A DNA stretch of 64,000 nucleotides from Glandiceps talaboti (taxonomy: Eukaryota > Hemichordata > Enteropneusta > Spengelidae), in contig NC_135561.1 in NCBI RefSeq assembly GCF_964340395.1, positions 8,248,232 to 8,312,231 of the forward strand, read 5' to 3'. The notes below the pieces were generated by a model. That model ran no database searches and was not told where the DNA came from. It was given only the letters and a program-made list of their open reading frames with translations. Shown piece by piece: positions 16,603-29,700 of the stretch. Made by a program: the position numbers and the translations under genes. The stretch's first letter is position 1; each line of letters starts with the position of its first letter.

Positions 16603-19600
16603 ATTTAAAGTACTAAATAAAAAGAATAGTAACTGCCATAAATCGTAGATTGAATGACAGGTTTGTTGAGAGAGAGAAAAACACTCGTCGTCGCACCACT
16701 TTAGACAGAATGTCCTGATCAGAAACATTTTTTTTTTTGGGGGGGGGCTAAGCTGCACTTAGTGTAAGATACTAAGATAGGTACGTATGATAATAACTCT
16801 AGTCAAACGACTAAGGAAACATTGCGACCTTCGTGTTGCGGAATATAAAGTTGTTGAGAAATTCAAAACTCGATTTATCGATGGATAAGTAGTGATAGAC
16901 ACTGGCGCATTGGTTTTATCAAACGCATGAACTTTGATAACTCGACATGTACACACAAACACACACCATAAAAAGCCGTCCGTCAGTAAGGATTTCAAGT
17001 TGTAGAAGGGTTGGGTGCAACAATGCATCGAAATCCATTAAAAAGGATGTGTCTTGTTCCCCTTCCAGTCTTTGCCTTCACTTCATCCTACAAGGCAAAG
17101 TCTATACATACTATAATAGTATCTACATCATTAGTGTATTTGTATTCAAAGATTATGAAGTTAACAGATTTGCCGATGGTCAAAATTACATCTATTTAGA
17201 ATTATTCGACAAAATTGAGTTTGAGATATGACATGGGTCAGTAAATTTCCCATGCTCCTAGAAAACAGTAGATTTCAACGCAAAGTGACCACTTCCATTG
17301 CTCCAACATTGCTAAATACAGTAAGTGTATTACCCGAATTACTTTATGAGAAAACAAATATGAATTCCATCCTCAATTGTTATTCCATATACAGGTCTGT
17401 CATGCTTGCTGTATCCCGGAGCTTCACACAAACATGTTCACTCAGATTATCGCATTTTCATGCATGGATTTAAAACTTACATGGGGCCGGGAAAGTAGCT
17501 AATGGCTAAGATGTACATTTGCCAGACTGTTCAGTTGTATATAAACTCTCCCTAGAGAATCCACCAACTCTTAGTAAATGGTTTGTAAGCCTGCCTCCAA
17601 AGTGCTTTAGGTTTTTAATAAGTCATTTGTCTCTGGGTTTTTCTAAAGTCGGGGCCGCGTTGTGTGTTTATTGAACACACTGGATCCTTGTCAAAAATTA
17701 TGAATGCTTATAATGTAGGTCACTGGTTAAGTCTATAGAGTATTCGTACACATCTCACACCACGGACGATGTACACTGGGTACAAGATTTAGACATGGAT
17801 TAACCACCTTAAGTATTGCTTGTAGCTGGTGGCAAGCCTTGCCTGTGTGTTCACTAAACACTTCAAAAATACCGCCAAAATGACAACCTAAAGGTGTTTC
17901 CTCATAATTCTATACAATGACGATTTACTATTGAAGGCTATAGCTATTCAGAAAACAGTCACAAATTCGTCCAAGGTAAGCTTAATTGTCGCCTGGGTAC
18001 TTTTTTTTCTGCCGATTGAGTGTCTACGTTTATCAAAATTTAGATATACTCATATAAAATAATATTTTGGACAAAAATTGTACTTCGAAAAGAAAGTGAA
18101 CACCCCTCCCAATATACCGCTACACTTTATGCGGAGTCGTGCCCAGAAAAATGAACTTCATACAATTGTGTACACAGACGACATCAACATTATCACGTGA
18201 CCCGCGACACCCGTCAAAAAGGTCAACCTATTCTTTTCGATTTCATAAAGACCTCTGTTTCATTATTTCGCATCGCCTTCCCTTGGATCACACGTTTGAC
18301 TATGGCAATAATAGAAATATTGATTTCAAAGACGCTAATGAGACCATTTAGATACTGGAATAGAGTCAGAGAACAAAAAATTAATTTTAGCGTTTGATCA
18401 TAGACTTTCTCACAGTAACCCTGAATTTTTTGACCCGTGGAGTCTGACTGAGTTCTTTGAGAACCGACTACCTTGAGGTCAGGATTTTGTCGTCTGTCGG
18501 TGGAGATACAAACAGAAATGACTGGCTAATGAAGTTAGAGACGACCAGCGGCACTGAGTTGCTGGTGAAGCTCTCTGAATCGAAATAGCTAATCTGTTCA
18601 AGGCTGGTTGTGCCTGTCAATCTTATTATCATCACATGGCCAACAATAACATATTTCAATTCCTGCACCGTATGAATGTCATTAAAAGATTTTCACCAAA
18701 CCGTTTTTATCAAATTAATTGCTTAAGTGATGCCATTTGTCCCGGTTTTATAAAAAAAAAATGCAAGTCGACAAAGTTTTATGTAGAAAATATATCATTT
18801 TCCTCCGTTTCTGTTAAAAATACAATGTTTTGGCAAACACAGAAGTGACTTCTTATTGTTATACGGGAACATCTAACTTACTAACTTACAGTAAAATTTT
18901 ATCTAGCTCTGGAAAGTGTGCTTCGAGAACTCCCATGCTTCTTCGTCCACCTTCGATGGGTCAAAGTTCTAGGAACGCGTATTTAATATTTCAGTGCTAA
19001 CTTTTATCAAAGTTACTACATGGTTACTATAGTAATATGTTTTCATACGTATATCAATTGAATCATTCTAGGTTTTTAAGATCAGTACTGTCTTTGGCAC
19101 ATGTATTTTCCGTTCTATGTCGGCAACAACCAGAGACAACAAAGATTTCTCATTGGGTTTCAAAGTTAATAAGAGAGAGTGATAACGTCGTAATTACCAC
19201 AATTTGGGGATGTAGTATAGAAACCTATTGAAAGTACAGCGTTCACGTCTACCATGCACACACTTCAACATGGTCCACTTCACCGCTACTTATGTGATTT
19301 TTTTTACTTGACTGAGTCATGTGTTCACATCGGATCCATTAATAACTGTCCCCGTGGTAGATTGTACTTTGCATAGCATGGGGCTGTAAACACGAGCCAA
19401 TTAAAGGTAATATACGAGGCTAGTATAGCTACATGCATTAAGGTAATGGTGGGGAAGTGAAATGACATGTAGTGGCTCCAGCTCCGCTGTCGAGACAGCT
19501 GTATGCTTTACAAATGTTACACTTACACCTTGTCCTCGTGCACATTCAACGGTCTCGTAGCCAGACATACAGCACAGTTTCCGCTTAGCAGGTGTAGAGA

Positions 19601-20202
19601 CTTGAAAACTTCATGTTGAGTCCAGAAATTAGAAACTGTTTGCTTTTTGTGGTTTGTTACTGTTCACATCGAATGTAAAAAGGTTAGATATACAGAGTAA
19701 TCGTGTTATTTCCATGATTTTGTTTACAGTAATTGGTGAAAGAACTATTTGTGACAAACAAAAACCGTACGGCCCCCCAAAAAAATCGGTCTCGACTCAT
19801 ACAGCTAAATTGGTGTAGGCTTAGTATTTCACTCATGTAACATGACATTTAATACACACTCTCAGAGAACTTCTAATGCAAAAGAAACAAATTACATAGG
19901 TGTCGTGCGCAGTGGGGATGTAGAAGTAGTCAAGTTGAAATGTTGATTATCTATTAGAAAAAAAAACAATTGAAGCCATCAAACTCATCAAGTCCATGTG
20001 TAATGTTTTCGTTAAAAGCCTATTTTTACTTCACTGTGAAAGACTGGCAATGCTTATCAGTGTTCAATGTGATTGGGCAAAGGACCCTGCTTTATTTATT
20101 GTGTCTCTGTTATTGTTAGTCTAGAGTTGAAATATGTCTAGTTCTGTGTCAAAAACGTAATGTCCCATGAGTGAAACACCAAGCTTACATCATTTTATCT
20201 GT
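16603..20202. other. Intergenic, about 3.6 kb without a gene
   Basis: Short frames only. A YTDDINIIT reading near 18171 recalls the reverse-transcriptase YxDD motif but stops at once and has no flanking support. Confidence 0.55.
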
Positions 20203-20258
20203 AAGGTTTCCAGAAATTCTGACAGGCTTTCGCTATGTTAACAGAGCATCATCAGATC
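20203..20258 (-). repeat. Dispersed stem-loop repeat, copy B
   Basis: The minus strand reads CTGATGATGCTCTGTTAACA then TAGCGAAAGC and continues to GGAAACC, aligned with 10382..10433 (about 10 mismatches in 52). A CTGATGA / stem / GAAA order is preserved. Probably an end of a dispersed transposable-element family. Confidence 0.7.
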
Positions 20259-22230
20259 AACAACTTGAAAATAAAAACAAAACTATTTTTTATGAATATA
20301 AGAAAACCATAAACATGGTATACTGTTATGCCTTTGGTATGGTTTGAGAACTACAAAACCGAACGATGAGAAATTGTTCCATCATCCGGACTCATACACC
20401 AAAGGACAAAGTCACGGTAAGAATAAATTAAAATTTCCCTAACAAACTTGTATACCATAACGAGTTGGGATGTTGGTGTCCGAAGCTGACCTCGTACGTA
20501 AGGTCAACTTAATCGGGAGTCACGTGACCAATCTGAGGATTGACCACATCTCAAAACAACAACAATAATCACCATGACAACAACCAGCTGGGCACTATTT
20601 TTTTTTTAAAAAACGTCAGAAGCGTGATGTTATAAATATCCAGTCCTTGAGAAGCCTTATCAAACCTGTCATAAATTGTCTACTATAAAACAATTGCGTT
20701 TTACCAAAGTCCCCACGAATGATTTACAATCTGTCCTTTGTTTATTGGCCGGTCTAATCGTAATATTCAGACTACTTGAAGTGGCTGCTATTGTCGAGTT
20801 AGTCTGTTTTAATCCATTTGTAAAAACCACTGTCAGATAACCAAACAATATCTGTACAGTTTTGTGACAGTTACACAAACTTTTGTAGTCGTTTTCGAAG
20901 TTCGTCCGTGTGTCTTTAATGAAGTTCTTCCAAAAGTGTCTTCATAGTATCACGTGATATATGGGATTTTCTGTAATTGTTGATGACTGTACAGTGTAGG
21001 ATGTGTGAAGTATGTCAAGGACATGGTGTCGTATATGATAACCTAAAACACATTATGACCACACCAGTACGTTTACATGGCAGCGACGCCTAGGTACTGA
21101 CTCTCGATCGATCAGATTCGTAACGAACATCCCGTCGCCTCGCACTATTCCTTCAAATTCCAAGTTAGGTGCATTTTGGACACCGGTGATCCGTCGCAAC
21201 ACGTCGTTTAGAAAATAAAATCGCAATTACCGCGGTAACACAGTGACAACGACATAACCCTTATGAATTGGTGTTTTGTTTTTTGTATCTGGCTTTGTGT
21301 TTATTAGACCTGGTGTAGCTAGGTATTCAAGGGTGTATGTCTATGTTTGTAACACTGCATCAAAACTACTGAAGTAGCTAGCTGTCTACATTTCAAAATA
21401 AAAGGGATGTCGGTGATGATATATACCCACAGGTGGAGGAACTGACAATATCAGAGATCACATGAAGAAATCAATAGCTTGACTTCTGACCAACGCTTTA
21501 GTTAGAAAATGAACACACATTGACTGTCAAATGATAAATATGAAATCTCCAGTTACAAGAAAAGATTTCCTATTTCCTTTTAATGACACTGTTGCTTTAA
21601 AAGACAAGTGAATTAGTGAAATGTCTTCACATATATTGCGACGAAGTACTATTGCGTTGAGCGTGTCCTTATTGTGCCAACTGTGATATTCATGCTGTGC
21701 AAACAACGCTTTGTCACGTTCCTCCTACTGCCAACCATCCTTATATATAAAAACTGAAAACATACTTTGTAACAAGGAAGGGTCGTCTTATATTGCTATA
21801 CACTGTTCGACCGTTTTTTATGTTCTGCAGTATAAGGTTCTGTTCTGCTTTGGATTGTAACCGTGTTTTCACGAACTCTGTCATATCACAACTCAGACCA
21901 ACAAATTGGAGGTCTGAGATTACAACAAATGACCCCTCCCCCTCTTTGAAATCCTTCAATGTACCCCCAGGCCACTGTGGTGGTTTTAAATTGATGTACA
22001 TTCTAAAAAAAAGTACACCTGCCCTGTAACGATTACTTCACTTCAAAACCTTGTGTTTTAACACTTCTCCTAAATATATAGACTCTTGGTTTCAATAGTT
22101 TATTGACAACACGTGAACCCAAGCTTGTATTAATCGTAAAACATTGATCGATTGATTGATTTAGAATAACTCATTATTCCCCACGACACGATAGAAAAGT
22201 GCAAAGATGTACATGTTGTCCTTTATATCA
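20259..22230. other. Intergenic, no feature recognised
   Basis: Unique CpG-replete sequence, with no credible exon. Confidence 0.55.
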
Positions 22231-22257
22231 CAGACCACTATTTTCTATAGTGGTCTG
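22231..22257. repeat. Perfect 11-bp-stem hairpin, 5-nt loop
   Basis: CAGACCACTAT (22231..22241) and its reverse complement (22247..22257) flank TTTCT. Confidence 0.88.
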
Positions 22258-22271
22258 AGCATATGTATAGG

Positions 22272-22290
22272 CTGTAATAATTTATTACAG
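22272..22290. repeat. 19-bp palindrome
   Basis: CTGTAATAA and TTATTACAG flank a single central T, 14 bp after the preceding hairpin. Confidence 0.85.
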
Positions 22291-23021
22291 AAAAAGAGTG
22301 TTCTCCGGATTGCAGTATCAAAGACGGATTCTGGGTGACAAAAAGTGGTATTCAAACTCCTGCCAGTTCACATTGTACACACTAGTGACGATGATTCGGT
22401 AGATAAAGTCACAGAGTTTGGTATAACTCCAAAATCACAATCGCAATCGTGTAATGTGTATCAAACTTAATATCTAACGTCAATGTGTTAACAAGGGCAA
22501 CAGTTATAATCGTACAAGATAATGTCTCAATATACGGATGGAAGACTACACAGAGTCGACAAACTTTAGAACTCTACCTCTATAAGGAGTGGAGATGTCA
22601 CAAACTATGTACCAAGTGTCTCTTGGCTTACTAAATGTCATTATCTAAATGTGCCCCTACTGGTCGTACAGAGTATACAGATTTATATACATAGATAGGT
22701 TGGTATATGCTACATATGCAAGCAATAGAATATAAGTGTCTCTGGTCTGATAATAGATATACAATGTATAACGATATAGTTGTCTTTATGGCTTATGTAC
22801 GCAGTGTTCTGGACTAGCAGTGTATATACCAGTTACTATACTGTGTGATATCATAATCTATAAACTGTATGTTTTCAGTTGTTGAATACGGAAGTGGGTT
22901 GGTATATTACAACCTGTTCACTATGTTTTTGAAATATGTGTGTTTATTTATTTATTTAGTACAATGTAACCATAAATGGCTTTTCGTGCATGAAGATAAA
23001 ACATATACATGTAGTCACAAT
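22291..23021. other. Intergenic, no feature recognised
   Basis: AT-rich with many short TATA-like runs, no coding content. Confidence 0.55.
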
Positions 23022-24601
<1,580 letters not shown>

Positions 24602-25225
24602 TTAACATATACTAGGTAGGCATTGGTTATAGAAAAGGTCATAGTCTATGAACTTTCAATAATGTCAAACGGTTGGTGTAATAGAAATGGCACTTACTTA
24701 TATGCTACGTCATAAAATGTACTTTCCGATTCACAAAAAAGTATACTGGGCATGTTTATATGACATTGTTCACATTCTGTATACAATTAAGGTTGACCGT
24801 ATAAAAATATGACTATATATGTGTAATGTTTTTGTATTTAGAAATCTCAATTAGTCATACACTTTTTTATCTACATGTAAAAGATCTATGGTTTTAAAAC
24901 CAAGAGAAACTTCACCGTTGTTGTGCTATTTGTACACGCCCGAGTACACACCAATGAATTAGGTAAAGTATTAATGTTAAGGGGTTAATAAATAAATATG
25001 TAAACACTTAGATAAATAAGTAAACAACTGAACTAACGGACAATAAAACAAACAGCTACGAAAATGAATAAATGATGGTAACGGTTTTGTTTTGTGTAAC
25101 ACGTTTTCGATAATGTTCAAATTCTGTAGTTCTATATTATCGAGAAGTCGCGAACTGTTATATCTAGGATAATTCGAGATATTGATATGTGCTCCCATAC
25201 TATTACAAACAAGCCTACGTACGTT
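24602..25225. other. Intergenic, no feature recognised
   Basis: AT-rich, non-coding, including several related AAATAA/TAAATAAG phrases near 24985-25025. Confidence 0.5.
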
Positions 25226-25226
25226 C

Positions 25227-25261
<35 letters not shown>

Positions 25262-25305
25262 TAGACAGACACACACACACATACATACATACATACATAC
25301 ATACA

Positions 25306-25337
<32 letters not shown>

Positions 25338-25580
25338 CATACATGCATACACATACATTCATATATACACATACATACATACATACATACATACATACAT
25401 ACATACATACATACATACATACATACATACATACATACATACATACATACATACATACATACATACATACATACATACATACATACATACATGCATGCAT
25501 ACATACATACATACATACATACATACATACATACATACATACATACATACATACATACATACATACATACATACATACAC
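25226..25580. repeat. Compound (GACA)n-(CA)n-(ACAT)n microsatellite, ~355 bp
   Basis: About eleven GACA units, a short CA run, then roughly 75 ACAT units with a few ATGC and ATAT interruptions. It produces long artefactual Tyr-Ile-His-Thr and Met-Tyr-Val-Cys frames on both strands. It ends about 970 bp upstream of the RBM24-like ATG. Confidence 0.98.
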
Positions 25581-25969
25581 TCATCAAAGAAATGGATACT
25601 CTTATGATAACCAAGTGTAGAATCGTACAAATTACTCGTCGTTGAACTTAATTCTAAGGAGTGTTTGTTTTGATTAGTCTTGTCTTCCCTTGATAAAACC
25701 TGTACTCAGCTGCCGTTTTTTGAGGAGCAAAGGCCAAGAGTCAATTCATAAAACCTTGTCTGTGCAAATCGAGCAAGAATAGCTATTTGATAAACTACAC
25801 GACTGGGGATTTGACGAAGAATTTGAACCCCCTCGTATTGCCAAATCTACTATGGTTACTTGTTTTAAGAGCTGTTTGAATTTGGAGGTTGCTTTTTGAA
25901 GTTATCTGAACTCGCTTGATTTTCTTTCTTTTTTTTACGTTGGTAATCCAAATTGTTGTGACAACGGCG

Positions 25970-26548
25970 TGGCATTCACACTATACTAGTGGCCATTGAT
26001 TGGTCTTACTCAAACAATGACATCACTCCCATTCAATACGACTGCTCACAAGATGTATTGACCGGCTCACGTGGGTTATTAAGGGCAGTTTAAACATTTG
26101 ATATGTAGTAAGAATAAGTCGCAAAATCTTCAAGTGCCGGTAAAAATTGTCCTATTTTTCCAGATAGGTTTGTTGAAAACACCATTTTAAATAATTCTAC
26201 GGAAGGAAAATCGTTTTTGTTTGATATTTTTTGAGTTTTTACCGATCTTAGAGTACCACTTGGAGCCGAAGCGGTATTGTGCGCTCGTAATTGTTGTGAA
26301 GGTTGTAAATAATTCATGGTAGGCGGAGCCAAGTATTGACTGACCAAGCTCGCACTGTTCCATTGCACCGGCTGCGACAAGTTGACAGGTCGCCTTATTT
26401 TATGTACTAGTTCACACAGACGTTTTGCTCACATACATCCGTTTGGGAACAGTGTACTATAGTCGCCGTCCACGAGGAGATACGTACGTGCCTTTATGTT
26501 TTTGAGATTGTAACAAGAAGGAATATAACTATACATTTATAAGCAAGG
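25970..26548 (+). promoter_or_regulatory. Probable promoter and 5' UTR region of the RBM24-like gene
   Basis: Immediately upstream of the exon 1 ATG and CpG-replete. Visible elements are an inverted CCAAT box (ATTGG near 25997), a CACGTG E-box near 26068, and an A/T-rich near-match to MEF2 at about 26391-26400. No clear TATA box at a fixed distance is seen, so the transcription start is not assigned. A modest minus-strand open frame (26090..26380) crosses the region but lacks an ATG at its start. Location is certain; function is inferred from position. Confidence 0.4.
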
Positions 26549-26731
26549 ATGACTTCGATAGTGAATACACCTCAACAGAAGGATACTACCCTGACCAAGC
26601 TTTTCGTCGGCGGTTTGCCTTATCATTCTACAGACAAGTCGTTACGAGAGCACTTCGAAACCTTTGGAGAAATTGAAGAAGCCGTTGTGATCACAGACCG
26701 GCAATCGGGAAAGAGCCGAGGTTATGGCTTC
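26549..26731 (+). CDS. RBM24: RBM24-like coding exon 1 (N-terminus and most of RRM)
   Basis: Encodes residues 1-61. The ATG at 26549 is chosen because the following residues reach the conserved [14 protein letters not shown] segment after only about ten residues, matching family length. The exon ends after GYGF inside RNP1 in phase 0, followed by a consensus donor GTAAGT at 26732. Splitting RNP1 exactly here matches the known vertebrate RBM24/38 gene structure. Reading on past the donor gives 11 unrelated residues and a stop, which supports the splice. Confidence 0.95.
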
Positions 26732-29700
26732 GTAAGTACATTTTTACTGTTTTTATACATAACGTAGATCGCTTTTGCAGACTTCTCTCTTTTAGACGCT
26801 TGCTTTAGAACACGACCATGGTCGCGCATTCCGTTAGATGTTCAGCTGGCTGCTTCAGTGGTGCCGGTGCGATGTGTACAGTTGTGTACACCGCACTTCA
26901 GCCGACCGGTCCAATGTACTAAATTGTTCTGTGTCTGGGAAAACCACGCTAATGGTACCCCATGATCTAACGATCGATGCTGCAATAAGTGGCAGGCACG
27001 TTACATTAGCCAAGTAATTATCGGGTAGGTGGAAAAAGTGATGTTTACACAATAATTTCTTGTTGTGTGTTATGTGAGTGTGACGTTGTGCGATATGGCT
27101 TCGTATTGATACGATATGGTTTCCGTGTTTCAGGTAACGATGGCTGATAAAGACGCTGCAGGAAGAGCGTGTAAAGACCCAAATCCCATCATTGATGGAA
27201 GAAAAGCCAACGTTAATTTGGCCATTATTGGCGCCAAACCCAGAGGAATTCCTTCGGGTAAGAGTTAGAAGCGATGGTTTATCTCACCCATAAATGAGAT
27301 TGTCTATTTTCGATCTGTGTTATCAGTAGTGATACGAGTTAGCTCCTCCAACTCTATACGGACTAACATTCGGGCTACTATGTCCGGAGGCAAACTATTT
27401 ATACCCCAGTGACAAGAACAAATTACTCCAAATTGCCTTGCTCTAGTTGCCTTCTGTGTGTCCACTACCTGCTGCATGCACTGCATGTGTCTATTTCAAA
27501 ATACGCAGCGCCCCTGTTGTACCGCCCCGCTGCCCATTGACACTAATGATAGCCACCAAGGCCTTCGCAAGTGAAACTGGAGCTTTTAGTGTTGGAAAAA
27601 TAGCTTTAGTATTTCGTGGAGACCGACACCGGCTCTAGCACCTTTCCATACTTGTATCCTAAATGCACAGTAAACGATACCCTTCAATTCATCTCAATTT
27701 CAGGATTTAAGAAAAGTCGCAATTGTTTCGTGCGACAACATGCTGTTCTAACAATTAATGATCCAATTTACATATGATCGTATACTACATATCGTTACGT
27801 GTTGTCTTCACGAAGGGAAATTGAGAAGGCTTTACTCAAAACCATTCTGTTGTTCTTTGCAGCATTCGGTTTTACTACTCGACCAGGACAAATTCACCCG
27901 GCTGCTTTCATCCAAGGACAGTACGGGTAAGATGTTGATACAGTGTTCTTTTACATTCATTGGACTCGTGTGTCATCAGAATATATTGGTGCATGTTGAG
28001 TGAGAGAGAGAGGTTACTTTTTTGCGTGCGACATTTTACAAAGGCACCCCATACCGTGTTTTTCTGTCCCCCAATCTTTGTATTAAATGTCTGTTAGATG
28101 TATTGTGTGGTGGACGTCTACTTTCAATTCAGATTTGTCAAAGTTTACCCTTTTCAATGATAAAACTCAGTACAACTACCTATCAGCTTAAAAGCAATGG
28201 GATAATTTGATACTGATATATCATTAGAAACAGTAAAAGTCTGGTATCTCCGAGTTGGTTGCGTGCTGTAACACGGTGATCATTGCCTGCTGTAAAGTTA
28301 AACTTGCCAAAGTGTTATGTTTTGTAAAGCGTATGTCATTATCACCAAAACGATTACGACATTCACTCTTTCTATCTCACCTCAAGCTGAAGAGGAATGT
28401 GACGTCATCATAAGGTCGTCTCCAAGCTGAGAAAGCCAAGACGACGTCTTAAAAACTTCAACGTCTTTGCGTTACCACGACAACTGAGTGAGAAAGGTTG
28501 ATATAATTAGCATATGTAGATTGTTTTGGCTTGAAGTTTGAATTGACACATCTGATTATTTCTCACTTGTCTTTCCCTTGCATTATTCACAGCTTTTTTT
28601 GGCGTGTATGTATTGAATAGTGTTGTTTTTTTCTTCGGGTTGTAAAGGCATTCATAGAGCTTTTTTATATGGCTTCACTGTTACTGCTCTGTGTGCGTGT
28701 TTTTTAGTTTTTTATTTAAAAAAAAATCCAAATTTTTTTAAATGTAAGAGTTCAACAAAATGTTTTCCAAGAAACCAAAATATAAGCTTATACGAATAGG
28801 GCTAGCCGCAAGGATAACGCAGAGTTCATTGCTCAACTTGTAAATAGTTGTGAGGATAGCCTGTTGACCGGGTGATTTCGGACATTGTACCCTTCTCTAG
28901 CGTAGAAACAGAAACTTGTGCGAACCAGCTGTAAAAGTTGTCATAGTGAGGATGGAATAAACATCCACCGCTTTAATCCATGGTCTAATGCAGACGATAA
29001 GAGAAATATACGGGCTTCCTGGCATGGTCATTGTAACAACAACTTCCCGTGTACATTGAACTATTCATCAATGCTATGTACTGAAATTACACGATAAATA
29101 ATTGAAAGGGCCCTGTAAGATGAAACATCTGCCCAAATTGTTAATTTGTCCAGGCATTATATCATTTTGAACCGATTAAGTCACGGCTTACACGAATTAA
29201 CATAACAATTCGGCAATATTTCTTGTTCACTTCTGACTGTCAGGGCGGTAAAAAAGGGACGTTTTCGTCCATGTCTCTGTGTCAACTCACGGTCGATAAA
29301 ACTAATCGAAAGGTTTAATTTTAGCCCCTTATTTCATTGATGCTTGCAAAAAAATGCACCCGCAGTGAACGTTGCCTTACAATTTTATTGAAGCTTGACG
29401 CAAGTGACAACAGCTCTGAACTGAACTCGCGGCGGTAAAATAAAACACCTTTCGTCGACTTGGCAGTCACATTGAAACGTTTCATAGACGTTCCACCCTC
29501 GCATTGAAAAGAAAACACCGCAGAACAATCTTTGAAAACCTTTGGATCATAAACAATGTTGCATACTAAAATTAATTACCGTATATCGCAATGAAGGACG
29601 ACCAAGAAAAAGAGAAAACACTTTTGTGTCGTGGGAATCATGTAAGAAAATGTACGTAATTGCATTTTACGAGTGGGACAGTTTTATTGAATGGGAGAAA

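Noticed and set aside
18165-18200. YTDDINIIT reading resembling a reverse-transcriptase YxDD box
   Set aside because: A stop follows immediately, and neither flank resembles a polymerase in any frame.
25182-25645. Long open frames on both strands encoding YIHT- and MYVC-type repeats (up to 217 codons)
   Set aside because: They are the six-frame readings of an (ACAT)n array, which contains no stop codons; they are not proteins.
26090-26380. 96-codon minus-strand frame just upstream of the RBM24-like gene, suggesting a divergent gene
   Set aside because: The start codon is TTG, not ATG; no family is recognised and length is within chance.
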